From the NCBI GenBank assembly GCA_051011595.1, contig JBPCTQ010000246.1, positions 1-13,569 on the forward strand: a stretch of DNA of 13,569 nucleotides, written 5' to 3'. The translations under genes and the position numbers were made by a program. The DNA comes from JAOUEE01 sp051011595 (GTDB taxonomy: Bacteria > Actinomycetota > Acidimicrobiia > Acidimicrobiales > SHLQ01). The notes below the pieces were generated by a model. The model did no database searches. It was not told the DNA's origin and worked only from the letters and a program-made list of their open reading frames with translations. Below are positions 5,951-13,021 of this stretch, in pieces (within the stretch, counting starts at the first letter, position 1; the number at the start of each line of letters is the position of its first letter).

Positions 5951-8433
5951 CCCTGCGGCGCCAGGTTCCGAGGGGCGAACGACATGGTCTCGGCCAGGCC
6001 GGACTCGCCGATCTTGGTGACGGTGCCCTTTCCCAGCTTGAAGGGATAACGCAGGCTGATGGGCTGCAGTGAGCTGTCGGCCGGGGTGATGGTGTTGGCC
6101 GGCGAGCCCGGGAACATGAAGTAGGTGAACGTCACTCCCGGCGGCACGATGTCGGAGACATAGGCGACTGCGGTGAACTCACCCACGGTGCGGCCGCCCA
6201 ACTGATCGATGACATCGTCGTTTCGGATCGACAGGAGGTCGCCGCTGACGACATCCCAGGCAGCGGCGTCGTCGGGGTTCACCTCCAGGAAGTTCATGGG
6301 CCACCGCTCGACTGCGGTGGCGCGGCGTACATAGTCGAACAGGTTGTTCCACAACGCATTGACCCGACCGTTGAGCACCCACACCTCGTCGCCCTTGGGG
6401 CCGATGAGATCGTTGCGGGCGGCCACGTTGTCCCAGTCGGCCAGCACGAAGTTGGCTTTGCCCGAGTCGCCCTTGAAGCTGAGGTCGGTGTGCAGGCGGG
6501 GGGTCTCGACCAGCTCACCACCCTCCAGCGCGAGTGGGGTCTGCAGGCCCTGGGTGCCGAAGGTCCGCAACAGGTCGTGGCCCCGCTGACCGTCGGCTTG
6601 GGCCTTCTCCACCAGGGCTGCGTAGTCACGACGCCCACCGGCCGAGTTGGCTGAGGCCTCCTCGAAGATGGCGTTGGTGTCTTCCCAGTCGAAGCCGTCG
6701 TACCCCATCTTCTGCGCCACCTCGGCGAAGATCTGCCAATCGGGCCGGGCCTCACCGGGGGCATCCATGAACTTCTCGTAGATACGCAGCCGCCGCTCGG
6801 CGTTGTTGCGGGCGAAGTCCTCCTCACCCCAGGTGGCGGCAGGCAGGATGATGTCGGCGTAGGGCGTGGAGTCGTTCTCGTAGATCTCCTGGTGCACGAT
6901 CACCAGGCCGTCGGCGTCGATGCGGGCCTTGAGCTGCTGCAAGGCGGTATCGAGCTGGGTCGAGGTGACCTCGGGGCCACGAGACTGCTGTTCGACCACC
7001 GCATCGCGCAGGGCGGAGGTGGCGCCCATGGCGCCCAGCCAGTTGGTGCCCACGATCCAACGCAAACGAGTGTTGCCCTCCACCAGCCATCGTTCGGTGT
7101 CCATCTCGATCTTCTCGCCCTCGTATTGGTGAGGCGACTTGTCGATCGGGTAGCTGGCGGCCTTCTGGCCACCGCGCTGATGGCCTCCCATGCGCGACGT
7201 AGCTCGCCCCGGTCGACCGACCGAACCGAGCAACACGCCGAGATCGCCGATGGCTGCGGTGTTCTCGTAGTTGTGTGACCAGTACAGGCCCTTCTCGAAG
7301 AGCACCGTGGTGTTGGGACGGTCCGCGCCACCGCCGGTGAGCACCCGAGCCGTCTCGGCGATCTTGTCGGCCGGTACTCCGGTGATGGCCTCGGCGCCCT
7401 CCAGGGTGAACTCGTCCTTGCTCTGGAGGTAGTCGACGAATTCGTCGAAACTCCGGCCGAACAGGCGTTTGCGCCAACCGCCCTCGGCGTCGAGCTCGGC
7501 TCGCGACGCAGTGGCCTGCACGAACTCCCGATCGTGCCAGTCGTTTTCGACGATGTGGCGACAGATCGCCAACAGCAACGCCGTGTCGGTGCCGGGGTTG
7601 ATCTGGAGATGCATGCCGCCGTGCTGTTCGGCGTAGTTGGCCGTGAACGTCTTGCGGGGGTCGACGTAGATGATCGTGGCCCCACCGGTGGCCTGCCAGG
7701 TGGTGAACCGCACGCTCTTGGTCTCGTACGGGTCCGACCCCACGATGAACAACACGTCGGCCAGGTTGTCGTCCTCGAAGGCGGCGCTGAAAGCGTCGAT
7801 ACCGCAATCGGACAGCCCGGGCACGTCGTCGCCATCGGCCGGCGCATGGTGGGGCGACCAGTTGGGAGTGCCGATGGCACCCAGCCCCAGCTTCGAGGCC
7901 GCGAAGACGTTCTCGTAGAACTGGTAGCTGTAGATCTTCATACCCCACGCCAGCTCATCGTGGGTGTCGAGCACGTGTTGGGACAGTTCGGCCACCAGGC
8001 TGGTGGCGGTGTCCCAGCTGATGGGCACGAGGTCGCCGCGAACCCGCAGCATGGGGTGGGTCAGCCGGTCAGCGGTCGGCCCGTCGTCGGTGTAGAGCTT
8101 CTTGGCCAGCTGACCGCCACGAGTGCTGTGGGTGCCGCCCACGTTCACCACCTGCGCGTCGGGATCGGGGAGCACCACACAGTTGTTGAGCTCGCCGTCG
8201 ACACGAACCACGGCGTGCATGTTCTCGGAGATCCAGCGACCCGAGAGCGGATCACTGGGGAAGTCGACCCCCAGCGCGTTGTCGGCCGCCGCCGAGCCGC
8301 CCTGGGCACCCACCGGCCAGGTGTAGACCTTGTACCCGCAGGCCACCGGGCAGTACTCACAACACGTGGTGTGCACCTCGGCGTCGGTTGGTGGGAGCGG
8401 AACCACACTGGGATCGGCCACGGGATCGGTCAT
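5947..8433 (-). CDS. aioA: Arsenite oxidase-family molybdopterin large subunit (AioA-like)
   Basis: The length of 828 residues fits AioA. The N-terminal [3Fe-4S] motif is Cys25-x2-Cys28-x3-Cys32 with Ser103 exactly 70 residues on, the AioA arrangement, unlike the [4Fe-4S] Cys pattern of Nap or Fdh. Where relatives ligate Mo with Ser, Cys or Sec, the aligned residue is Ala199, as in the Alcaligenes enzyme. His195, Arg414 and His418 (in RMGGHQ) align with arsenite-pocket residues; the pocket Glu is replaced by Asp203. Other AioA-like stretches are IYVDPRKT, INPGTDTALL and NNAERRLRIYEKFMD. There is no signal peptide, so export with the Tat-targeted Rieske partner is expected. A good ribosome site (GGAAGGTGA) precedes the ATG, seven bases after the aioB stop. 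It catalyses two-electron oxyanion oxidation, probably As(III) to As(V); iodate reductases belong to the same AioA-like group, so the substrate is not certain. Confidence 0.85.
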   Translation of the reverse strand: MTDPVADPSVVPLPPTDAEVHTTCCEYCPVACGYKVYTWPVGAQGGSAAADNALGVDFPSDPLSGRWISENMHAVVRVDGELNNCVVLPDPDAQVVNVGGTHSTRGGQLAKKLYTDDGPTADRLTHPMLRVRGDLVPISWDTATSLVAELSQHVLDTHDELAWGMKIYSYQFYENVFAASKLGLGAIGTPNWSPHHAPADGDDVPGLSDCGIDAFSAAFEDDNLADVLFIVGSDPYETKSVRFTTWQATGGATIIYVDPRKTFTANYAEQHGGMHLQINPGTDTALLLAICRHIVENDWHDREFVQATASRAELDAEGGWRKRLFGRSFDEFVDYLQSKDEFTLEGAEAITGVPADKIAETARVLTGGGADRPNTTVLFEKGLYWSHNYENTAAIGDLGVLLGSVGRPGRATSRMGGHQRGGQKAASYPIDKSPHQYEGEKIEMDTERWLVEGNTRLRWIVGTNWLGAMGATSALRDAVVEQQSRGPEVTSTQLDTALQQLKARIDADGLVIVHQEIYENDSTPYADIILPAATWGEEDFARNNAERRLRIYEKFMDAPGEARPDWQIFAEVAQKMGYDGFDWEDTNAIFEEASANSAGGRRDYAALVEKAQADGQRGHDLLRTFGTQGLQTPLALEGGELVETPRLHTDLSFKGDSGKANFVLADWDNVAARNDLIGPKGDEVWVLNGRVNALWNNLFDYVRRATAVERWPMNFLEVNPDDAAAWDVVSGDLLSIRNDDVIDQLGGRTVGEFTAVAYVSDIVPPGVTFTYFMFPGSPANTITPADSSLQPISLRYPFKLGKGTVTKIGESGLAETMSFAPRNLAPQG

Positions 8434-8440
8434 CGAATGC

Positions 8441-9001
8441 TCACCTTCCGGGGGCGGCCACGGCAGTGACTCCCCCCAGGTTGTTGCTGCGCCCGTAGAT
8501 CAAGCGGTACACACCGCTGGCGTAGATGTCGTCGCCCTCCACCTCGAGCAGGAGGCGGGGCAGGTTCTGGGTGGCCTGGCCGAAGCTGGTCACCCCGTCG
8601 CGACTGAGATCGAACGACGAGAAGTGACACGGGCACGGACCCAGCACATGATCGTCGGTGCTGTAGTCGGTGATGGGGCAGCCCATGTGGGTGCACATGT
8701 TGGAGAAGGCCACGATGTCGGCGTCGGGTCCGCGACCGCCGATGGAGGGTTGGCCCAGTTTCACCAAGATGTTGGACTGGCCTTCGAGGGGGTAGTCGAC
8801 GAAGACCGGCTCGCCCGAGCCCAATTCGCTGACCGAGCCGATGCGGGTTCGGGGAAACGACGCCAGCTGAGCGCCGGTGGCACCGGAGATGTCGGCGTCG
8901 TCGTCGGTGAGCACCAGGCCGACCGGAACCACGACCGCGGCCCCGGCCACCGCGCCGACGGCTGCTCCCGCGAATACAAACTCTCTTCGGGTCAGTGGCA
9001 T
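8441..9001 (-). CDS. aioB: Arsenite oxidase-type Rieske [2Fe-2S] small subunit, Tat-exported (AioB-like)
   Basis: This 186-residue protein has a Tat signal: TRREF (4-8, twin Arg5-Arg6) followed by a hydrophobic Ala/Val segment (9-31). The Rieske motifs are CTHMGC (103-108) and CPCH (123-126), so Cys103, His105, Cys123 and His126 should ligate the cluster. Cys108 and Cys125 could form the disulfide found in bc1-type Rieske proteins and some AioB proteins. It would pass electrons from the large subunit's [3Fe-4S] centre to a periplasmic or membrane-bound cytochrome c. It is the promoter-proximal gene of a two-gene unit (aioB then aioA), the standard order. The ATG at 9001 is fixed by a perfect AGGAGG eight bases upstream. 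Confidence 0.87.
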   Translation of the reverse strand: MPLTRREFVFAGAAVGAVAGAAVVVPVGLVLTDDDADISGATGAQLASFPRTRIGSVSELGSGEPVFVDYPLEGQSNILVKLGQPSIGGRGPDADIVAFSNMCTHMGCPITDYSTDDHVLGPCPCHFSSFDLSRDGVTSFGQATQNLPRLLLEVEGDDIYASGVYRLIYGRSNNLGGVTAVAAPGR

Positions 9002-9009
9002 CTGTGAAC

Positions 9010-9015
9010 CCTCCT
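9010..9015 (-). promoter_or_regulatory. Strong Shine-Dalgarno (AGGAGG) of aioB
   Basis: AGGAGG on the minus strand stands eight bases before the ATG at 9001 and settles that start. It contrasts with the leaderless-looking starts of the cytochrome c, dinG and uppS genes. Confidence 0.8.
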
Positions 9016-9025
9016 GTTGGGGAGC

Positions 9026-9031
9026 AGCGTA
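9026..9031 (-). promoter_or_regulatory. Candidate -10 element (TACGCT) of aioBA
   Basis: TACGCT on the minus strand fits TANNNT and would start a transcript about 18 nt before the aioB ATG, leaving room for the AGGAGG site. No -35 match is seen. Confidence 0.35.
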
Positions 9032-9056
9032 AGAAGGGCGTCTCGAAACGGCCGGG

Positions 9057-9066
9057 GACCTAGGTC
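9057..9066. promoter_or_regulatory. Perfect 10-bp palindrome between aioB and the cytochrome c gene
   Basis: GACCTAGGTC is a perfect palindrome near the middle of the 103-bp divergent intergenic region, just upstream of the likely -35 box of the cytochrome gene. It could be an operator controlling both directions. No regulator gene is adjacent, and a single 10-bp palindrome can arise by chance. Confidence 0.3.
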
Positions 9067-9068
9067 AC

Positions 9069-9097
9069 TGATGGTCGGGGCCCGATGTCCGTACTCT
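9069..9097 (+). promoter_or_regulatory. Candidate promoter of the cytochrome c gene, leaderless geometry
   Basis: CTGATG (9069-9074), a 17-bp spacer and TACTCT (9092-9097) form a -35/-10 pair. Seven bases later is the GTG start at 9105, so the mRNA probably begins at or next to the start codon. No Shine-Dalgarno is present. Confidence 0.5.
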
Positions 9098-9104
9098 CGG
9101 CCCG

Positions 9105-9572
9105 GTGAAAGACGAATCGCTGCCGCCGGGGACCGCCACCGACCCCGACGCCACCGAGCCCCGGGCCAAGGGGGGCTGGGTCCTGTTCGCCACCTCGTCG
9201 GTCGCCTCGTTCATGGGTGTGTTCACCGTGGGCCTGCTGATTCTCACCTTCGGCCTCACCAGTTGGAACGACGAACCGGCCGGCGGCGGCGAACCCGGTG
9301 CGGTGGCCGCACTGGAGGGTGAACGCATCTATCAGTCGCGTTGCGCCAGCTGTCACGGTCGTGATGGTGAGGGCATCGTCGGGCCCCGGCTGGCGGGCAC
9401 CGTGGTGGAGAAGTATCCCGACATCGCGGACCAGATCGCGGTGGTCACCAACGGTCGTGGCGGCATGGCCGCCTTCGGCGACCAACTGACCGCCGCCGAG
9501 ATCGAGGCCGTGGTGATCTTCGAACGAACCGAGCTGGGCCAGGGACTGGAACCCGAGCCCGACGAGGGCTGA
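9105..9572 (+). CDS. Membrane-anchored monohaem cytochrome c
   Basis: The 155 residues comprise a short acidic cytoplasmic N-terminus (1-24), one membrane segment (about 25-51) that is probably an uncleaved anchor, a flexible Gly/Pro/Glu linker (56-68) and a class I cytochrome c domain. The haem site is CASCH (80-84; Cys80, Cys83, His84). The likely sixth ligand is Met121 in GRGGMAAFGDQL. A conserved GPRLAG lies at 93-98. The extracytoplasmic haem domain would accept electrons from periplasmic donors. The divergent aioBA operon next door makes the Rieske subunit the obvious candidate partner, although a terminal oxidase link is not visible here. The GTG at 9105 follows a TACTCT box at leaderless spacing. 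It converges with dinG across 27 bp. Confidence 0.88.
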   Translation: MKDESLPPGTATDPDATEPRAKGGWVLFATSSVASFMGVFTVGLLILTFGLTSWNDEPAGGGEPGAVAALEGERIYQSRCASCHGRDGEGIVGPRLAGTVVEKYPDIADQIAVVTNGRGGMAAFGDQLTAAEIEAVVIFERTELGQGLEPEPDEG

Positions 9573-9594
9573 CCCGACCAGCGTGGTGCTCGGG
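9573..9594. terminator. Imperfect hairpin between cytochrome c gene and dinG
   Basis: CCCG-ACCA (9573-9580) pairs with TGGT (9584-9587) and CGGG (9591-9594), with a 3-nt loop and a 3-nt bulge. It fills most of the gap between the convergent genes. No T-tract follows, so termination is only suggested. Confidence 0.3.
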
Positions 9595-9599
9595 CGCCG

Positions 9600-11477
9600 T
9601 TACTGGTCGCGGATGGTGTTGAGGACCCGGACCACTTCGTCCTTGTCGCGAGTGCGACGCATGTTCGGTAGGGCTTCGATGAACGCCCACCGGTAGCTCT
9701 TCTTGGTGGCCAGGCGCGGGTCGAGGACCGCCACCACGCCCGTGTCGGTGGCGCTGCGAATCAGCCGGCCCGCACCATGGGCCAGCAAGGTGGCGGCCCG
9801 GGGCACGTCGATGAGCTGGAACGCCTGGCGCCCGGCCCGGTCGCGTCGGGCATCGAGCAGAGGATCGTCGGGCCGCGGGAACGGCAGCCGATCGATGGTG
9901 ACCAGCGACAGGGTCGGCCCGGGAACATCGACACCCTGCCAGAAGCTCATGGTGGCGAACAGGCTCGTCTCCGGTTCGGCGGTGAACACCTCGATGAGTT
10001 TCTGCTTGGGCAGCTCGTCCTGGGTGAGTACCCGCCACTGGAGGCGAGGCGTGAGCTCGTCGGCCGCCTCGAGCATGGCCCGGCGGCTGGTGAACAGCGC
10101 CAGAGTGCGCCCACCGGCGGCCACGATGAGCGATTCGAGTTCGGCGTGCAACGCTTCGTCGCGTTCGGCATCACGAGGATCGGGCAGGTGGGCCGCGCAG
10201 TACAGCAGGGCGTTGGACTCGTAGTCGAACGGACTTCCGACATCGAGCACGTGGTGTTTGTGGTCGGTGAGTCCCAGCTGCTGCGGCAACGCCGCCGGCA
10301 GGGTGGCGCTGGTGAGCACGGCGGGCCGGGCAGACCACAGCCTCTCGGACAGCGCCCCGGCGATGTCGATGGGGGCCACCCGCAGGGTGGTGCCCTCCAC
10401 CCACGCCACCGAGTCGGTTCGCGTGTCGGACAGTTGGTCGATCTCGTCGATCAACCCGGTGGTGGCCTGCACAGCCCGGATCTTGCGGGCAGCCACGTCG
10501 GGGCCGACATCGTCGGGGATGTTGCGCAGCGCATTGGCGATGCGGTCGACCCGCTGGCGCCCCCAATCGAGCACGTCGAGCAGCTCGGCCGGCCGCTCGT
10601 CGGGAAGGCGAGTACCGGATCGCCGGCCCAGGTCGTCGGCCAAGCGGTCACCGGCCTCGTCGAGTGCGCTCACCAGATCGTCGTCTTCGAGGATGGCCCG
10701 TACCGTGCGGGCCAGGTGTCGGAAGCGGTGGGGACTCAGCTCGAAACCCAGGCTCGCCGAGGCGATGTCTTCGAGCTGATGGGCCTCGTCGATGACCACC
10801 AGGTCGTGTTCGGCGAGCACATTGTCGGTGGCCACGTGCAACCCGTACAGGTGGGTGTTGACCACCACCACATTCGCCTGGCTGGCCCGGTCGCGCGCCT
10901 CCTCGGCGAAACACTCCTCACCACGTGGGCAGCGAGACCGGCCCGGGCACTCGCGTGGGCCCACCGACACCGCGGCCCATGCGGCGGGGGAGGGTTCGAA
11001 GTCGAGGCCGGCCCGGTCGCCGTCGGCGGTGTCGTCGACCCACTCGAGAATGCGGTCGAGTTGTTCCTGGTCGGCATCGTTGGTGACACCGTCGAGGGCC
11101 AGCTGCTGATTGTCGGACTCGAGCTCGTGCACCCGCTGCAGGCACACGTAGTTGGATCGGCCCTTGAGCACGGCGAACCGGAAATCGGCGTCGAGCTCGG
11201 CGGCCAGGAACGGAAGATCCTTCTGGGCCAGCTGGTCCTGGAGTGCCTTGGTGGCGGTGGCCACCACCACCTTCTGGCCCGACAGCACCGCCGGCACCAG
11301 GTAGGCCAGCGACTTGCCCGTGCCCGTGCCGGCCTGCACCACCAGGTGCTCGCCCCCGGTGATGGTGTCGGCCACCGCGCGCGCCATCTCGGCTTGGCCC
11401 AGGCGCTGCTCGCCACCCCCCGGCAAGGCCGCGGTAACGGCCTCGAGGGTGATGGCGGTGTCGTCGGCAAGAGTCAC
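9600..11477 (-). CDS. dinG: DinG/XPD-family Fe-S ATP-dependent DNA helicase
   Basis: This 625-residue superfamily 2 helicase has Walker A AGTGTGKS (49-56) and the DEAH box VIDEAHQ (228-234). Four cysteines (112, 177, 183, 189) between them are placed as in the XPD/DinG [4Fe-4S] domain. C-terminal motifs include LTSATL (388-393), SFWQGVDVPG (511-520) and HGAGRLIRS (567-575). DinG-type enzymes unwind DNA 5' to 3', including R-loops and other structured DNA, in repair and replication-conflict contexts. The open frame extends to 11594, but that extra N-terminus is Pro/Arg/Ser-rich and overlaps the divergent uppS. The GTG at 11477 sits seven bases after TAGGCT and is the better start. It has no exonuclease domain, unlike some Firmicutes DinG proteins. 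Confidence 0.92.
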   Translation of the reverse strand: MTLADDTAITLEAVTAALPGGGEQRLGQAEMARAVADTITGGEHLVVQAGTGTGKSLAYLVPAVLSGQKVVVATATKALQDQLAQKDLPFLAAELDADFRFAVLKGRSNYVCLQRVHELESDNQQLALDGVTNDADQEQLDRILEWVDDTADGDRAGLDFEPSPAAWAAVSVGPRECPGRSRCPRGEECFAEEARDRASQANVVVVNTHLYGLHVATDNVLAEHDLVVIDEAHQLEDIASASLGFELSPHRFRHLARTVRAILEDDDLVSALDEAGDRLADDLGRRSGTRLPDERPAELLDVLDWGRQRVDRIANALRNIPDDVGPDVAARKIRAVQATTGLIDEIDQLSDTRTDSVAWVEGTTLRVAPIDIAGALSERLWSARPAVLTSATLPAALPQQLGLTDHKHHVLDVGSPFDYESNALLYCAAHLPDPRDAERDEALHAELESLIVAAGGRTLALFTSRRAMLEAADELTPRLQWRVLTQDELPKQKLIEVFTAEPETSLFATMSFWQGVDVPGPTLSLVTIDRLPFPRPDDPLLDARRDRAGRQAFQLIDVPRAATLLAHGAGRLIRSATDTGVVAVLDPRLATKKSYRWAFIEALPNMRRTRDKDEVVRVLNTIRDQ

Positions 11478-11484
11478 GGGCGGC

Positions 11485-11490
11485 AGCCTA
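11485..11490 (-). promoter_or_regulatory. Likely -10 element (TAGGCT) of dinG, leaderless geometry
   Basis: TAGGCT on the minus strand is followed by exactly seven bases and the GTG at 11477. There is no Shine-Dalgarno and no clear -35. Confidence 0.5.
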
Positions 11491-11544
11491 GGACCACGGG
11501 GTGACGGGCTGGGTGAGTGCAACCGGGGCGAAGGGTTCACCGGG

Positions 11545-11550
11545 TAGCGT
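11545..11550 (+). promoter_or_regulatory. Likely -10 element (TAGCGT) of uppS-recO, leaderless geometry
   Basis: TAGCGT is followed by exactly seven bases and the GTG at 11558. It mirrors the dinG arrangement 80 bp away on the other strand, so this short gap holds two divergent start sites. Confidence 0.5.
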
Positions 11551-11557
11551 CGACCCC

Positions 11558-12283
11558 GTGATTCCCCCCGAGCTCGACACCACGCGTATCCCATCCCATG
11601 TGGCGTGTGTGATGGACGGCAACGGTCGCTGGGCCACCCGTCAAGGTCTCAAGCGCACCGAGGGACATGCCGCCGGTGAGGAGGCCCTGCTCGACACCAT
11701 TGAGGGGGCGCTCGAGATCGGGATCGAATGGCTCACGGTCTATGCCTTCAGCACCGAGAACTGGCGCCGCCCCAAGGACGAGGTGCGGTACCTGATGCAG
11801 TTCAACGAGAGCCTGTTGTTGCGCCGCCGCGACGAGCTGCACGAACAAGGCGTGCGGATCCGTTTCGTGGGGCGCCGCGACTGGCGGGTACCCAAACGGC
11901 TGCTGCGGCGAATCGACGAGACGGTGGAGCTCACGGCAGCCAACCGCACCATGACCGTGACCATCGCCTTCAACTACGGCGGCCGGGCCGAGATCGTCGA
12001 CGCCGTGCGCCAGATCATCGACGACGGGATCCCGGCCGACAAGGTCACCGAGACGACGATCCGGCGGCACCTCTACGACCCGGACATGCCCGAGGTCGAT
12101 CTGATGGTGCGAACCTCGGGCGAGTACCGGATCTCCAACTTCTTGTTGTGGGAGCTGGCCTACAGCGAGCTGGTGTTCACCGAGACGTTGTGGCCCGACT
12201 TCCGTCGCCGGCATCTGTTCGACGCGGTCCGCGAGTTCCAAGAACGCGAGCGTCGTTTCGGCGGCGTCGACAAGAAGGGCTGA
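11558..12283 (+). CDS. uppS: Isoprenyl (undecaprenyl-type) diphosphate synthase, cis-prenyltransferase
   Basis: The length is 241 residues from the GTG at 11558, a normal size for the family. Signatures are VMDGNGRWA (17-25, containing the catalytic Asp), the EGHAAGEEAL helix, TVYAFSTENWRRP and the C-terminal RTSGEYRISNFLLWELAYSE block. It condenses isopentenyl diphosphate units in cis onto an allylic diphosphate to make the polyprenyl carrier lipid for peptidoglycan and other envelope polymers. It acts in the cytoplasm at the membrane. Actinobacteria often have several paralogues making Z-farnesyl, decaprenyl or undecaprenyl products, and chain length cannot be read safely here. The frame opens at 11501, but TAGCGT-7 nt-GTG and family length favour 11558. 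recO follows after seven bases. Confidence 0.93.
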   Translation: MIPPELDTTRIPSHVACVMDGNGRWATRQGLKRTEGHAAGEEALLDTIEGALEIGIEWLTVYAFSTENWRRPKDEVRYLMQFNESLLLRRRDELHEQGVRIRFVGRRDWRVPKRLLRRIDETVELTAANRTMTVTIAFNYGGRAEIVDAVRQIIDDGIPADKVTETTIRRHLYDPDMPEVDLMVRTSGEYRISNFLLWELAYSELVFTETLWPDFRRRHLFDAVREFQERERRFGGVDKKG

Positions 12284-12290
12284 GCCCACC

Positions 12291-13010
12291 GTGGCCCTCT
12301 ACCGCGACCAGGGGGTGATCCTGCGCACCTGGAAGCTGGGTGAGGCCGATCGCATCGTGACCATCCTCACCAAGGGCAGCGGCAAGGTCCGGGCCGTGGC
12401 CAAGGGGGTGCGCAAGACCAAGAGCAAGTTCGGGGCCCGCCTCGAACCCAGCAGTCACGTCCAGCTCCAGCTGTACGGCACCCGGGGCGATCTCGACATC
12501 GTCACCCAGGTCGAGACCATCGATCGGTACCCCGGCCTGCGTACCGATCTCGACCGGTTCGGACGAGCGTCGGCGATGCTCGAAGCCGTCGATCAGCTGG
12601 CCCAGGAACAAGAGGTGAACGAACGGCTCTACGAGATGCTGGTGCGAGCGCTCCGCACCCTCGACGAGGTCGACTCGCCCCTGGTGGCGGCCGGGTTCTT
12701 CTGGAAGGTGCTGTCGCTGGAGGGGTTCGAGCCCTACCTCGATGGCTGTGTGAGTTGTGGTGAGGACGTGGCGTTGGTGGCCTTCGACCTCGACGCCGGT
12801 GGTGCGTTGTGTGCGTCGTGTCGCCGGGGCCGGGCGCTCACCCCCGAGGGGCTCGAACTGCTGCGCATGATCCTCGGTGGCCGGCTACGCGACGCCTTGA
12901 ACCTGCCGGAGACGGCGGCGACGGCCGAAGTCGATCATCTGGCCGGTGACGCGATGGAACACCACCTCGAACGCCGCCTGCGGTCACTGGGTGTGATCGG
13001 GCAGGGCTGA
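12291..13010 (+). CDS. recO: DNA repair protein RecO
   Basis: The 239 residues have the RecO layout. The N-terminal OB fold (about 1-80) starts YRDQGVILRTWKLGEADRIV and includes AVAKGVRKTKSKFGARLEP. An all-helical region follows. The zinc finger is formed by Cys153, Cys156, Cys174 and Cys177 (CVSC and CASC). RecO binds single-stranded DNA and SSB, anneals strands and with RecR loads RecA in the RecFOR pathway. The GTG at 12291 lies seven bases after the uppS stop, so the two are cotranscribed. recO next to era or uppS is a familiar actinobacterial arrangement; here dinG and the aio module separate it from era. It converges with the repeat-protein gene across seven bases. Confidence 0.95.
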   Translation: MALYRDQGVILRTWKLGEADRIVTILTKGSGKVRAVAKGVRKTKSKFGARLEPSSHVQLQLYGTRGDLDIVTQVETIDRYPGLRTDLDRFGRASAMLEAVDQLAQEQEVNERLYEMLVRALRTLDEVDSPLVAAGFFWKVLSLEGFEPYLDGCVSCGEDVALVAFDLDAGGALCASCRRGRALTPEGLELLRMILGGRLRDALNLPETAATAEVDHLAGDAMEHHLERRLRSLGVIGQG

Positions 13011-13021
13011 CGACGGGTCAG
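13007..13021. terminator. Short inverted repeat over the convergent recO and repeat-protein stops
   Basis: CTGAC (13007-13011) pairs with GTCAG (13017-13021) across 5 nt, and both stop codons lie in the arms. The stem is only 5 bp without a T-tract, so a terminator role is doubtful. Confidence 0.2.

Noticed and set aside
5947..8433. Nitrate reductase or formate dehydrogenase for the molybdopterin protein
   Set aside because: The Cys-x2-Cys-x3-Cys-x70-Ser motif, the Ala at the Mo-ligand position and the adjacent Tat-targeted Rieske subunit fit AioA. Nap and Fdh have a fourth Cys and a Cys or Sec Mo ligand.
7534..8469. 311-codon plus-strand open frame across aioA
   Set aside because: It lies opposite the [3Fe-4S] and pocket region of a clear AioA protein, and its composition is typical of antisense shadows.
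5936..9604. Insertion sequence or integrated element carrying aioBA
   Set aside because: No transposase, integrase, terminal inverted repeat or target duplication is seen around the module, and base composition looks like the flanking genes.
9777..11504. 575-codon plus-strand open frame across dinG
   Set aside because: The antisense frame carries all the DinG helicase motifs in order. The plus-strand translation is His/Gly/Val-rich with no recognisable domain.
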